Part shown: piece by piece, positions 53,033 to 62,276 of the stretch
Position numbering within the stretch: the first letter of the stretch is position 1
Layout: each line of letters opens with the position of its first letter
Origin: Actinomycetes bacterium
Lineage (GTDB): Bacteria; Actinomycetota; Coriobacteriia; Coriobacteriales; Eggerthellaceae
DNA: 64,000 nt
Assembly (NCBI GenBank): GCA_023460315.1
Contig: JAEWQO010000056.1
Span: 61,668 to 125,667 of the forward strand
Direction of reading: 5' to 3'
Notes under the pieces: model-generated
Told to the model about the DNA's origin: nothing
The model's database searches: none
Seen by the model: the letters and a program-made list of their open reading frames with translations, nothing else
Made by a program: the position numbers and the translations under genes

Positions 53033-54424
53033 ATGGCATACAAGACTATCAACCCCTATACGAATGAAGTCGTCGAGTCATTCCCGACAGCCACCGATGA
53101 GGAAATCAAGGCCGCCATCGGCAAAGCCCACGAAGCTTTTCTCTCGTGGCGTGAATCATCGTTCGAGCAACGCTCCGAACTCATGCAAAACACGGCAGAC
53201 ATACTGCGAAGCAAGCAGGACGAGTTCGCCGGACTCATCACCCTCGAAATGGGAAAGCTGCTGGCAGAGGCCAAAGCGGAAATCGAACTTTCAGCCAGAA
53301 TTGCCGAATACTACGCGAACCGTGCGGCAGACCTTCTCGCGCCGCGATTTATCAAGGCGCAGAACTTCCCGGACGATGCCGTCGCCTTGGTCAACGACCC
53401 CCTCGGCGTCCTCTTTATGGTCGAGCCATGGAATTTCCCGTTTTATCAGATCATCCGGGTTGCCGCCCCACAGCTTTCGGCCGGCAACACCCTCGTCATG
53501 AAGCATGCGTCCAACGTTCCCCAGTGCGCAGCTGCATTTGAAAAGATATTCCAGGAGGCCGGGGCGCCAGAAGGACTCTTCCAGAACATCTATGCTTCAC
53601 ATGAACACTCGGATATGATCATCAATGATCCTCGCGTCAGAGGCGTCGCACTCACCGGGTCAGAAGCCGCAGGCGCTTCGGTCGCCGCAACCGCATCCAA
53701 GGCGCTCAAGAAAAGCACGCTTGAGCTTGGCGGGGCCGATGCGTTCATCGTGCTGGAAGACGCGGAGGTGGAGAAAGCAGCTTCATGGGCGGCATTCGGA
53801 CGGCATTGGAACGCTGGGCAAGTCTGCTGCTCATCCAAACGGCTTATCGTGGTTGATTCTATCTACGACCAGTTCATGGAGGCCTATCGCAACGAAGTCG
53901 CCAAGTTCAAGGCCGGGGATCCCCGCGATCCGGAAACCACGCTCGCGCCCCTTTCCTCCCAATCGGCCGCCGACCTGCTCTCCCGACAGGTTGACGAAGC
54001 GGTCCAGCACGGAGCCTCGGTCGAATTCGTCGGATCCTCTGTGCCGACCCAGGGATGTTTCTTCCAGCCGGCCTTCCTGACGAACATCTCCGAAGACAAC
54101 CCGGCATTTTACCAGGAGTTCTTCGGACCCGTCTCCCAAATATATCGCGTTGCTGACGAGCAGGAGGCCATCAGGATAGCCAATGATTCTCCCTTCGGTT
54201 TGGGCGGATCCGTGTTCACACAAGATATCGAACGGGGTCGCAAAGTTGCCCGCAAGCTCGAGACCGGTATGGTCTACATCAATCAGCCTACCAAAGTCGA
54301 AGCCGACATCCCCTTTGGAGGTGTCAAGCGCTCAGGATTCGGCCATGAGCTCATTGACCTTGGCCTCTTTGAATTCGTGAATCAGAAGGTGGTAGCCGTC
54401 GCCGACATCGACGGAACATTCTAG
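53033..54424 (+). CDS. NAD(P)-dependent aldehyde dehydrogenase, succinate-semialdehyde type
   Basis: The 463-residue enzyme has the aldehyde dehydrogenase fold. MAYKTINPYTNEVVESFPTATDEEI is the start usual for the GabD group. The catalytic Glu is in TLELGGADAFIVLEDAEV and the nucleophilic Cys in HWNAGQVCCSSKRLIV (two adjacent Cys). PFGGVKRSGFGHELIDLGLFEFVNQK closes the domain. The likely substrate is succinate semialdehyde or a related short aldehyde. No gab partner is adjacent; an F420-reductase-like gene follows. Confidence 0.9.
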   Translation: MAYKTINPYTNEVVESFPTATDEEIKAAIGKAHEAFLSWRESSFEQRSELMQNTADILRSKQDEFAGLITLEMGKLLAEAKAEIELSARIAEYYANRAADLLAPRFIKAQNFPDDAVALVNDPLGVLFMVEPWNFPFYQIIRVAAPQLSAGNTLVMKHASNVPQCAAAFEKIFQEAGAPEGLFQNIYASHEHSDMIINDPRVRGVALTGSEAAGASVAATASKALKKSTLELGGADAFIVLEDAEVEKAASWAAFGRHWNAGQVCCSSKRLIVVDSIYDQFMEAYRNEVAKFKAGDPRDPETTLAPLSSQSAADLLSRQVDEAVQHGASVEFVGSSVPTQGCFFQPAFLTNISEDNPAFYQEFFGPVSQIYRVADEQEAIRIANDSPFGLGGSVFTQDIERGRKVARKLETGMVYINQPTKVEADIPFGGVKRSGFGHELIDLGLFEFVNQKVVAVADIDGTF

Positions 54425-54431
54425 CCAGAGC

Positions 54432-54462
54432 GGCATGCCGTCCAACTGCCGGACGGCATGCC
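54432..54462 (+). repeat. Perfect 12-bp hairpin after the aldehyde dehydrogenase gene
   Basis: GGCATGCCGTCC (54432-54443) pairs exactly with GGACGGCATGCC (54451-54462) over a seven-base loop. It lies 7 bases beyond the stop and before the next gene. With no T-run it is a weak terminator or an intercistronic processing element. Confidence 0.6.
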
Positions 54463-54500
54463 TGAACCATCGACCGCACAAAAGTGAAGGAGCGTTCCTC

Positions 54501-55076
54501 GTGACAACGATATCAATCATGGGCAAAGGCACTATGGGCCAGGCCATTGGCTCTCTTGTCAAGCAAGGAGGCAACACGGTCGACCAGCTCGATCGTCAAA
54601 GCACCCAAGTGCAGGGAGACATCGTGATTCTGGCGGTGCCCTATCCAGCCCTTTCCGCCATTGCCGACCAACTCGGTTCGGAGCTCAAGGGCAAGACCGT
54701 CGTCGACATCACCAACCCCCTCGATTTCGGCACGTTTGACCGGCTCCTCGTGCCTGCCGGTTCATCGGCAGCTGAAGAGTTGGCAGCCCTGCTTCCCGAT
54801 TCCTCAGTGTTGAAGGCATTCAACACCACATTTTCAGCCACGCTTACCTCAGGCACGGTGGGAACGTCAATGGCACCCACAACCGTGCTCATCGCCGGAG
54901 ACGACCTCGATGCCAAGAACGCGCTGGCGCAGGTGATCACCGACGGCGGCCTGCGCGCACTTGATGCCGGTCCCCTCAAGCGAGCCCACGAGCTGGAGGC
55001 CATCGGATTCGAACAGCTCGTCCTTGCCGCAGGCGAGAAGATTCCATGGACAGGCGGTTTTGCAGTGCTCGACTAG
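54501..55076 (+). CDS. NADPH-dependent F420 reductase-like (Rossmann) protein
   Basis: The 191-residue protein starts TISIMGKGTMGQAIGSLVKQGG, a dinucleotide-binding fold of the F420_oxidored/NADP-binding family (GxGxMG). VVDITNPLDFGTFDRLLVPAGSSAAEELAALLPDSSVLKAFNTTF is the second family block. The GTG at 54501 follows AAGGAG at an eight-base spacing, so it is chosen over the open upstream frame. The family includes reductases that reduce F420, ferric iron or other compounds; which applies is not clear. The downstream hairpin at 55097-55138 ends it. Confidence 0.82.
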   Translation: MTTISIMGKGTMGQAIGSLVKQGGNTVDQLDRQSTQVQGDIVILAVPYPALSAIADQLGSELKGKTVVDITNPLDFGTFDRLLVPAGSSAAEELAALLPDSSVLKAFNTTFSATLTSGTVGTSMAPTTVLIAGDDLDAKNALAQVITDGGLRALDAGPLKRAHELEAIGFEQLVLAAGEKIPWTGGFAVLD

Positions 55077-55096
55077 CCAACGCCTCCCAAGAGCAA

Positions 55097-55138
55097 AGGC
55101 AGGCCGTCCCCCACAATCGGTTCAAGGACGGCCTGCCT
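55097..55138. terminator. Strong bidirectional hairpin
   Basis: AGGCAGGCCGTCC (55097-55109) pairs perfectly with GGACGGCCTGCCT (55126-55138), a 13-bp stem. It separates the convergent ends of the F420-reductase-like gene and the DUF2130 gene. T-rich stretches on both sides are weak. Confidence 0.65.
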
Positions 55139-55139
55139 C

Positions 55140-56594
55140 TTAGTCTTCCGAATCTCGCTCCAAAGCGTCGAAGCGCGCCTGCATGGTGGGGTTTCCCCGC
55201 GTCAGCTTCTTGATGGTGAGAGCATCGGCTTTCTTGTTTGCCAAACGGAGATTGTTCTCCGAAGACAAAAGCGCCGTCTTGGTCTTTTGCAGATGATCGA
55301 TAGTCTTGTCTATTTCAGCGATGGCCGTCTCGAATCGCTCGCTCGCAATGCGATAGTTCCTTCCGAAGCCCTGCTTGAAGGAATCCATCTGCTCCTCGAA
55401 GCGGGTGATGTCAATGTTTTCCTGTCGCATCTGGGCCAATTCGCTCTTGTAGCTCATCGAGTTGAGCGCGGCATTGCGCAGCACGGTGATCATCGGAATG
55501 AAGAATTGCGGACGGATCACGTACATCTTGTCATACTGATATGACACATCGACGATGCCGGTGTTGTAGAGTTCGCTTTCGGGTTCAAGCAGGGTGACAA
55601 GCACGGCATATTCGCAGTTCTTCTTCGAGCGGTCGGCATCGAGCTTCTTGAAGAACTCCTCGTTCCTGTGTCGATGCGTGGAGTCGTCCTGCTCGTTTTT
55701 CATCTCGAACATGATAGAGACGATTTCCTGGCCATCCCCATCCTTCTCGCGGTAGAGGTAGTCTCCCTTGCTGCCTTCTGACGCGTCGTTGTCCTTCTCG
55801 AAATATGCGTTGCGAAACGCAGTCGCGCGCAGCTTGTTGAACTCGTTTTGACAATGCTGTTCCAACGACTCGCCGAGCATCTTGGTGGAAAGCCGTGCCT
55901 TCAGGTCGCGGTAACGCTCGATCTCCTCGTTCTTGTAGGCGATCAGATCGTCCTTCGATTTGAGCTTTTCGGCCATCTGAGCCTTGAGATCACTTTCCAG
56001 CTTGCTTTTTTCGCTCTCTTTGAGCATCACCTCAGCCCGGAGCGAGTCACGTTCCCGCTCGACCGCGCTCTTCGCCTCGGTCACCGCAAGCCGCGTCTTT
56101 GCTTCAAAAGTCTCGCTCGCGCCTTCGAGCTTCTGTCGAAGCTCCACTATCTGAGCATCCTTCTCCGCCACGGCGCTCTTGAGCGCAGATTCGGCTTCGG
56201 CTTGGACAATGCGCTCGTTGCTTTTTCGCTCCTCCAAAAGGTGACGGATCTCGCCCTGCTGTCGGTCGACCTGAGCCCTCAGCGCATCCCGCTCCTTCTC
56301 GGCTTGAGCGGCGGCACTTTTCGCATACAGCTCCTTTTCGGACGCGAGCGCCTCTATCCGCGCGTTGAGCTTCGCTATTTCCGCTTCCCGTTTTGACACA
56401 TCCTCCTGCATTTCGCCCCGAGTCTGCGCTATAGCAAGGTCGACAGCCTTCTTGCTGCTTGACGCGAGAAGCCTCTCACGCTCATCGAGTTCCTTTGAGA
56501 ACTCATCGTCACGGATTTGCTTGACGATGTCGGCGAAACCGGATTCATCGACGCGGAAAACCTTTCCACAGTTGGGACATTTGATCTCGTTCAT
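55140..56594 (-). CDS. DUF2130-family coiled-coil protein
   Basis: The 484-residue protein starts with a small zinc-ribbon-like segment (KCPNCGKVF) and continues as a long coiled coil (about residues 40-250, rich in E, K, R and A). A C-terminal domain follows with the DUF2130 blocks (YLYREKDGDGQEIVSIMFEMKNE, LLEPESELYNTGIVDVSYQYDKMYVIRPQFFIPMI). That domain resembles a PD-(D/E)XK-type nuclease core, which is an inference. The ATG at 56594 follows GAGAGG. Its role is unknown; such proteins have been placed near DNA-metabolism genes. Confidence 0.82.
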   Translation of the reverse strand: MNEIKCPNCGKVFRVDESGFADIVKQIRDDEFSKELDERERLLASSSKKAVDLAIAQTRGEMQEDVSKREAEIAKLNARIEALASEKELYAKSAAAQAEKERDALRAQVDRQQGEIRHLLEERKSNERIVQAEAESALKSAVAEKDAQIVELRQKLEGASETFEAKTRLAVTEAKSAVERERDSLRAEVMLKESEKSKLESDLKAQMAEKLKSKDDLIAYKNEEIERYRDLKARLSTKMLGESLEQHCQNEFNKLRATAFRNAYFEKDNDASEGSKGDYLYREKDGDGQEIVSIMFEMKNEQDDSTHRHRNEEFFKKLDADRSKKNCEYAVLVTLLEPESELYNTGIVDVSYQYDKMYVIRPQFFIPMITVLRNAALNSMSYKSELAQMRQENIDITRFEEQMDSFKQGFGRNYRIASERFETAIAEIDKTIDHLQKTKTALLSSENNLRLANKKADALTIKKLTRGNPTMQARFDALERDSED

Positions 56595-56748
56595 CAACCG
56601 GCCTCTCGTCAGGGATGGGAACGTTCCTTTATCAGGCATCCTCCCGATTTCCTTCGCACACAGCAGCGATTATCTCCCCCGGGGACCCTCACGGCAAGGG
56701 GCGAGATGGACGGGAGGGTGATCGGATGGCGAGCCGCGCAGCGTTCAC

Positions 56749-59472
56749 TCAACCTTCAACCTTCTCCACACGCACCGCGCACACCTTGTATTCAGGAGCT
56801 TTCGACACTCGGTCAAGCGCAGCGATGGTCAACCAGTTGCTGTTGCCATCCTGAAAATGAAACGGCATCCATGTTTGTCCGGGGTTCGTGATACCCGACA
56901 CGCGCGCCGTCGTCTCCACCTCTCCCCGACGCGACGATACGCGAACGCGATCGCCGTCATGCACCTTGAGGGCAGCGGCATCGCGATCGTTCAGCTCGAT
57001 GAACGAACTGCCGGCGATGGCGTTCAGCCCCTCAGTCCGACCCGTCATGGCACACGCGTTGTATTGATAGAGGACACGGCCCGTGGTCAAGACAAGCGGA
57101 TAGTCCGCATCGGGCAATTCCACTGATGGCTGGTAATCCGGAGTCGAGAATGAACCGAGGCCTTGGGCAAATGCCCCCATGTGCAAGATGGGCGTTCCAG
57201 GATGATCGGCATGCGAGCACGGCCATTGAAGCCCCCGTCCGGCAACGTCGGGCCCATCGAGTCTCGCGTGGCTCACTCCCCCATATGTCGGAGTCACCGC
57301 CGCTATCTCGTCCATGATTTGGGCTGCATCAAGCCGAGGCTGCTCATAGCCCATGCGGTTCATGATCTCGGTGAATATATCCGTATCGAGCATCGCGCCG
57401 CTCGGTCCTTCAACCGCTTTGCGAACGCGCTGAACGCGCCGCTCGGTATTGGTGAAGGTCCCTTCCTTCTCCGCATAGCTGCGGCCAGGCAGAACCACGT
57501 CCGCATAGCGCGCCGTCTCGGTCATGAAAAGATCGTCAACAACCAGGAAGTCCAATGATTCAAGGGCACGGATGACATGATGGGTGTCAGGATCGGTGCG
57601 CATCGGATCTTCTCCAAAGATGAACAGGCCCTTGATTCCGCCCTCCACCATGGCGGGAAAACACTCGGTGGCCTTGAGGCCCTTTCCATGCGGCAAGGCC
57701 GTTCCCCACGCGCGTTCGAAACGCCGCACGGTTTCCGGATCAGCCACTTTCTGATAGCCGGGAAGATCATCGGGAGCAGCGCCCATGTCACACGCACCCT
57801 GGACGTTGTTTTGCCCTCGGAGGGGATTGACCCCTCCTCCGGGACGACCGAGATTCCCCGTCACCATCGCCATGTTGGAAAGCCCCATCACGCCGTCGGT
57901 CCCCGTCGAGTGCTCCGTCACGCCAAGACAGTACACCAATGCCGCAGCACGAGCGCCCGCATACATCTTTGCCGCGGCGATCAGATCCCGACGATCAATC
58001 TCGCAGATGTCCGCCACCCTGTCAGGCGTGTAGTCCCTCACGGTGGCAGCGAGTATCTCGAAGCCCTCGGTGCGCTCACGCACGAACGTCTCGTCGTAGA
58101 GGCCTTCCTCGATAAGATAGTTCACCACGCCGTTAGCGAAAGCCACATTCGTGCCGGGACGCAATTTCACGTGGATGTCGGCAGAGGCCGCCAAACCGAT
58201 GTCGCGCGGATCCACCACGATGAGCCTGCATCCCCGTTCGATGGCAGCGCGAATCCGCATGCCGATGACGGGATGAGCCTCTTCAGGATTCGACCCCACC
58301 AGCATGATGACATCGGCCTGCTGCGTAATGTCGTCGATGGAATTTGTCATGGCTCCCGAACCAAGCATGGTCGCCAGACCGGCAACCGTGGGAGCGTGTC
58401 AAACGCGCGCGCAACAATCGACGTTGTTCGTTCGAAACGCCGTGCGAGCCATTTTCTGAAAAAGATAGACATCTTCGTTGGTGGAACGCGAGCAGGCGAA
58501 TGCAGCCAGCGACATTCCCCCAAAAGCGTCGCGCAGTTCCGTGAAGCGGGCGGCTATCACCTCGAATGCCCGATCCCATGTGACAGGCTCAAACGTGCCC
58601 GTTGCCCGGTTTTTCACAAGAGGAGTGGTCAGCCGATCAGGCGCCTCCACAAAGTCAAAGCTTCCCGAACGGCCCTTCACGCACAGAAGGCCCTTGTTCG
58701 AAGGCCCCGGAGCACCTTCGGCATCCATCAGATGCCCCTCCTTGACCACCAGGTCAAGCTGGCATCCAACGCCGCAATGGGGACAGGTGGTCCGCACGCG
58801 ATGGGCGTCCCCCGATCGGTAGCCTTTCTGTCGCTTCTCGGTCAGAGCGCCGGTCGGACATGCCTGGGCACACGTGCCACAAGACTCGCACGCCGCCATG
58901 CGCCATTCTTCGCCGAACGGCGCCTCTATCGCGGTGCGCAGTCCGTGTTTCACCGTGCGCAGAGCATGGTTGCGTGCCGCCTTGTTACAGGCGCCCACGC
59001 ATCGTTGGCAAGCGATACAGAGATTTGGATCATAGGAGAGGAAAGGGTTGGCATCAAGCACGGGTCCCTGTCCTCGTCCCGACGTCGTCCGAAACGTCGG
59101 CTCGACAACACCGCACTCGCGACAGACCGCCTGCAGCTCGCATGAGCCGTTCGCGACACACGAAAAGCAATAGTTCGTCGAGTCCAGCCCATGATCAGAG
59201 AGTATAAGGTCAAGAGCCATGCGACGATACGCGGTGAGGCGGGAAGACTCCGTGTTGACCCGCATGCCCTCCTTCACGGGAGCAACGCATGAAGCGACGG
59301 GATGGTCCTCGCCCTCCACATCCACCACGCATACCCGACACGAGCTGATGGCACTCACGTCCTTCAGATAGCACAGCGTGGGAATGTGAACCCCCACCTG
59401 TCGGGCGGCTTCCAGAATGGTCAGGCCTTCGGGGACCTCGACCTCGACGCCGTTCAAAACCATGTTAGGCAT
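56749..59472 (-). CDS. fdhA: Selenocysteine-containing formate dehydrogenase catalytic subunit
   Basis: This single gene of 907 codons reads through an in-frame TGA (58401-58399), which encodes selenocysteine at residue 358 in NNVDCCARV-U-HAPTVAGLA. N-terminal half: a [2Fe-2S] NuoG-like region (CRVCVVDVEG), a His-Cys cluster, two [4Fe-4S] ferredoxin motifs (CIACQRCVGAC, CESCGTCAQAC), then the molybdopterin cluster TCPHCGVGC near 224. The rest is the molybdopterin oxidoreductase fold (VIMLVGSNPEEAHPVIGMRI, LGVTEHSTGTDGVMGLSNMAMVTGN). The ATG at 59472 overlaps the end of the upstream gene by eight bases. Enzyme: formate to CO2, with the ferredoxin/NuoG domains passing electrons to the partner at 59465. 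A standard genetic-code prediction would split it in two. Confidence 0.93.
58369..58401 (-). promoter_or_regulatory. Bacterial SECIS element of fdhA
   Basis: Just after the TGA, a 7-bp stem GGTTGCC/GGCGACC (58387-58381 and 58375-58369 on the minus strand) closes a GGTCT loop, spaced 11 bases downstream of the codon. This matches the E. coli fdhF SECIS, which has the same GGUCU loop, closely by eye. SelB-bound selenocysteinyl-tRNA would recognise it. Confidence 0.85.
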
Positions 59473-61318
59473 ACTGTTCCCTGCCTCCTTCAAGGACACC
59501 GCAGCCAAAGTGATCGCACCGCAGGCACCGTCCGCATTCCTGCTCGACCTCCTGGCGGCTCATGCCCACTTCGACATCAAGATAATCACGCTTTCGGCTG
59601 CGCGCCGGCCGCTCCACCATCTCCACGCGGCCCCTGGGCGTCCGATCGTTGAGACGAGGCTCGGGAGCGCAGGCTTCGCAGACAAGCTTGTGATGGTATC
59701 CCAAATATTCATCGATGTTGCGCGCCGCCACCTTGCCGGCCGCGATCGCCCTGATCACCGTCGAGGGTCCCGTCTGACAGTCCCCACCGGCAAAGACGCC
59801 CTCGACCCCTTCTGCATACAGGTGTTCATCGGCATCGAAGCATCCCCAAGTCGTCTTCATGCCGGCCTCTTCGAACGGCTTGGCATCAACGTCCTGACCG
59901 ACCGCGATCAACACGACGTCAGCCTCGATGCGGCTCTGCGGCTTGTCCGCCGGCACCGGGGCCGGCCTACCGCCACGCACGGCGCCGATCATCTGCGGCT
60001 GGGTGATGAGGGCCACACACTGTCCCCCTTCGTCCGCTTCGATGGCCACCGGAGACTCCAGCACCACCATCTCGACGCCTTCGGCGATGGCACTCTCGAT
60101 TTCTGCAGGCAAGGCCGTCATGTCTTCCTTGCGGCGACGATAGACCACCGACACGTCGGAAGCGCCTGCGCGCACCGACGTGCGCGCGCAGTCCATGGCC
60201 ACGTTGCCGCCGCCAACGACAGCCACCTTCTTGCCCGAAAAATCAGGGTAGTCCCCGTCGCCGACGCGTCCCAACAGGTCGACCGCGGACAGGACGCCCT
60301 TTGAGGCAGTCCCCTCCATCCGCAGAGATTTTCCCAGCTGAGCACCTATGGCCACATATACGGCATCGTAGGCCTCAACTATCTCGCGCAACTCTTCCTC
60401 CCCCACCGACTTACCACATTGGGCCGTGATGGTGCCTGCCGACAAAATGCCGCGGATGTCCTCGTCCAAACGCTCCCGCGGAAAGCGGTAGGCCGGTATG
60501 CCGTAGCGCAACATGCCACCCAACCGTTTGCGCGACTCGAACACCGTCACGCGATGCCCCATAAGAGCCAGAAAATAAGCGCAGGTCAGCCCACTTGGAC
60601 CGCCACCGATCACGGCCACCGACCGCGCCGTGTCAACGCCGTGGGGCGGCGTTGACACCGTGTCGGCCCGCGCCTGATCGACGGCATATTTCTTGATGCC
60701 GCGAATGTTGAGGGGAGCGTCGATGAGTGTGCGGCGGCACCGGTTCTCACAAGGATGCTCGCACACGAATGCACACGCGGTGGGAAACGGGTTGTCCTTG
60801 CGGACCATGGCAACAGCCCCGGCATAGTCGCCTTCGGCCACCAAGGCGATATAGGCGGGAATGTCGACGTGGGCCGGACACAGCGTCTCGCAGGGAACCG
60901 TCTGCCCGATGCCCTGCCGACACGCCTTCTCCTCAAGGTGGCTCCGATACTCGTCCGCAAACGACTCCAACCCCTCAAGGACGAGCCGCGCGGCTTCATA
61001 TCCAATCGCGCAGTCGGAAGTGTCGCTGATCATCTGGGCAAGCGCATGCATGCGCTCAAGATCCTCGTCCTCGGCATCACACGCCACCACCCGATCCAGC
61101 AGCAAGGCGAGCTGAGGAAGCCCATCACGGCAAGGAACGCACTTCCCGCACGTTTGGGCAATGCTTGCACGAAGCAAGGAAGACTGGACGGCAAGCGGGC
61201 AGGTGCCTGGCGGCATTGAGGCCACACGTCGGGCAAACCCCTTCAAACAATCGTCAATGCGCGCATCGGCATCCGACCTGGGCGCAATCGATAGCCTCGT
61301 CAACGGTCCTCTTCTCAT
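59465..61318 (-). CDS. Iron-sulfur/FAD NAD(P)-oxidoreductase partner of formate dehydrogenase
   Basis: The 617-residue protein combines a NuoF C-terminal [4Fe-4S] segment (QTCGKCVPCRDGLPQLALLLDRVV, about residues 54-77) without the NuoF FMN/NADH part, with a GltD-type module. The latter has Fe-S cysteines (CETLCPAHVDIPAY, CEHPCENRCRR), FAD-binding IGGGPSGLTCAYFLALMGHRVTVFES and NAD(P)-binding VVGGGNVAMDCARTSVRAG. It ends with a CGRCLRCDHFGC cluster. It probably links formate electrons to NAD(P)H or ferredoxin. The start is uncertain: ATG 61318 is chosen by lack of family similarity upstream; a GTG at 61375 is in frame. Confidence 0.85.
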   Translation of the reverse strand: MRRGPLTRLSIAPRSDADARIDDCLKGFARRVASMPPGTCPLAVQSSLLRASIAQTCGKCVPCRDGLPQLALLLDRVVACDAEDEDLERMHALAQMISDTSDCAIGYEAARLVLEGLESFADEYRSHLEEKACRQGIGQTVPCETLCPAHVDIPAYIALVAEGDYAGAVAMVRKDNPFPTACAFVCEHPCENRCRRTLIDAPLNIRGIKKYAVDQARADTVSTPPHGVDTARSVAVIGGGPSGLTCAYFLALMGHRVTVFESRKRLGGMLRYGIPAYRFPRERLDEDIRGILSAGTITAQCGKSVGEEELREIVEAYDAVYVAIGAQLGKSLRMEGTASKGVLSAVDLLGRVGDGDYPDFSGKKVAVVGGGNVAMDCARTSVRAGASDVSVVYRRRKEDMTALPAEIESAIAEGVEMVVLESPVAIEADEGGQCVALITQPQMIGAVRGGRPAPVPADKPQSRIEADVVLIAVGQDVDAKPFEEAGMKTTWGCFDADEHLYAEGVEGVFAGGDCQTGPSTVIRAIAAGKVAARNIDEYLGYHHKLVCEACAPEPRLNDRTPRGRVEMVERPARSRKRDYLDVEVGMSRQEVEQECGRCLRCDHFGCGVLEGGREQYA

Positions 61319-61435
61319 CCACCCCGTCTCTCTTCTGTGCTGGGCAAGATGCACGGGCATAACCAACATATTCACCGTGCAATTTTACCGCATCTGCGGC
61401 CTTTGCCCTCACCACCCACGAAATCGCCCCAAAGC

Positions 61436-62164
61436 ATGCCCTCAGCGGACGCGCTTTGTCCCCACGCCCCGGTCATGGCAGCAATCGTCCGCATCCCGAT
61501 GCCGCCTCATCCTTACACCAAGGAATACGGCATCACCGTTGGCATCAATGGACGTCGCTTCTACAACGATTGGGATGCCTGCGCCGCCGGGGACGTGCTC
61601 CCTATCGGCAGCGATTTGCGCACCAACGTCGGATATCGCCACGGGGCCACCCAATGGGGCGGCCGCTGGATACACCTCTCTCTGCCGGAGAAAGCATGGT
61701 TCATCTTTGATGCCAACGGCCTTGCCTCCGGCGCCATTCCCGAGGGCGTAACCGAGGATCCGGTGGCGGATAAATGGGCATATTCTGCCGACACAGTCGA
61801 AGAGCTCGCGCGCCAGATTGACGTTCCGGTTGAAGAACTCAGCAAGACGGTGTCCACCTGGAATGGCTTTTGCGACGCAGGAGAAGATCTTGCTTTCTAT
61901 CGCCCCTCCAACCACATGACCAAGGTGGCAACGGCGCCCTATTACGCCATGCTGTGCACGCCCACGTTGCTCAACACCGACGGCGGGCCGGTCCGCGACG
62001 CGCAGGCGCGCATCCTCGACCCTTACGGCAACCCTCTTCCCCCTCTCTACTCAGCGGGAGAGTTCGGCTCCATCTGGGGCGCCATGTATCAAGGCACCGG
62101 CAACATCGGCGAATGCTGCGTGTTCGGTCGCATCGCCGCACGAAACGCCCTCGCCAACGAATAA
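61436..62164 (+). pseudogene. Truncated FAD-dependent reductase, C-terminal fragment
   Basis: The 242-codon frame matches only the C-terminal half of flavin reductases of the fumarate-reductase type: YGITVGINGRRFYNDWDACAAGD, later TAPYYAMLCTPTLLNTDGGPVRDAQARILDP and LYSAGEFGSIWGAMYQGTGNIGECCVFGRIAARNAL. The whole N-terminal FAD-binding region, signal and ribosome site are missing. The upstream neighbour is the divergent electron-transfer gene, so it looks like a remnant after deletion. It differs from the two intact flavoproteins, so it may be the relic of a third. Confidence 0.8.
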
Positions 62165-62190
62165 CCCTCATCAAGAAACAAGAATGCGAA

Positions 62191-62228
62191 GACGAGCAGG
62201 GGCGGATTCAGGCATCCGCCCCTTCGTC
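62191..62228. terminator. Hairpin between the flavoprotein remnant and uraA-like gene
   Basis: GGGGCGGAT (62199-62207) pairs with ATCCGCCCC (62214-62222); outer bases GACGA (62191-62195) and TCGTC (62224-62228) extend the stem. It can terminate either strand. Confidence 0.6.
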
Positions 62229-62276
62229 ATGCAGGACTTACCGTGCCGCAGCTCCCAGGAAAATGCCCGATCATCT

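Noticed and set aside
58368..58401. Two separate genes or a frameshifted formate dehydrogenase at 58399
   Set aside because: The frame is the same on both sides, the TGA is at the exact selenocysteine site (VDCCARV-U-HAPTV), and a fdhF-like SECIS follows.
57577..59145. 522-codon plus-strand frame over fdhA
   Set aside because: It is antisense to the selenoprotein gene, with no recognisable motif.
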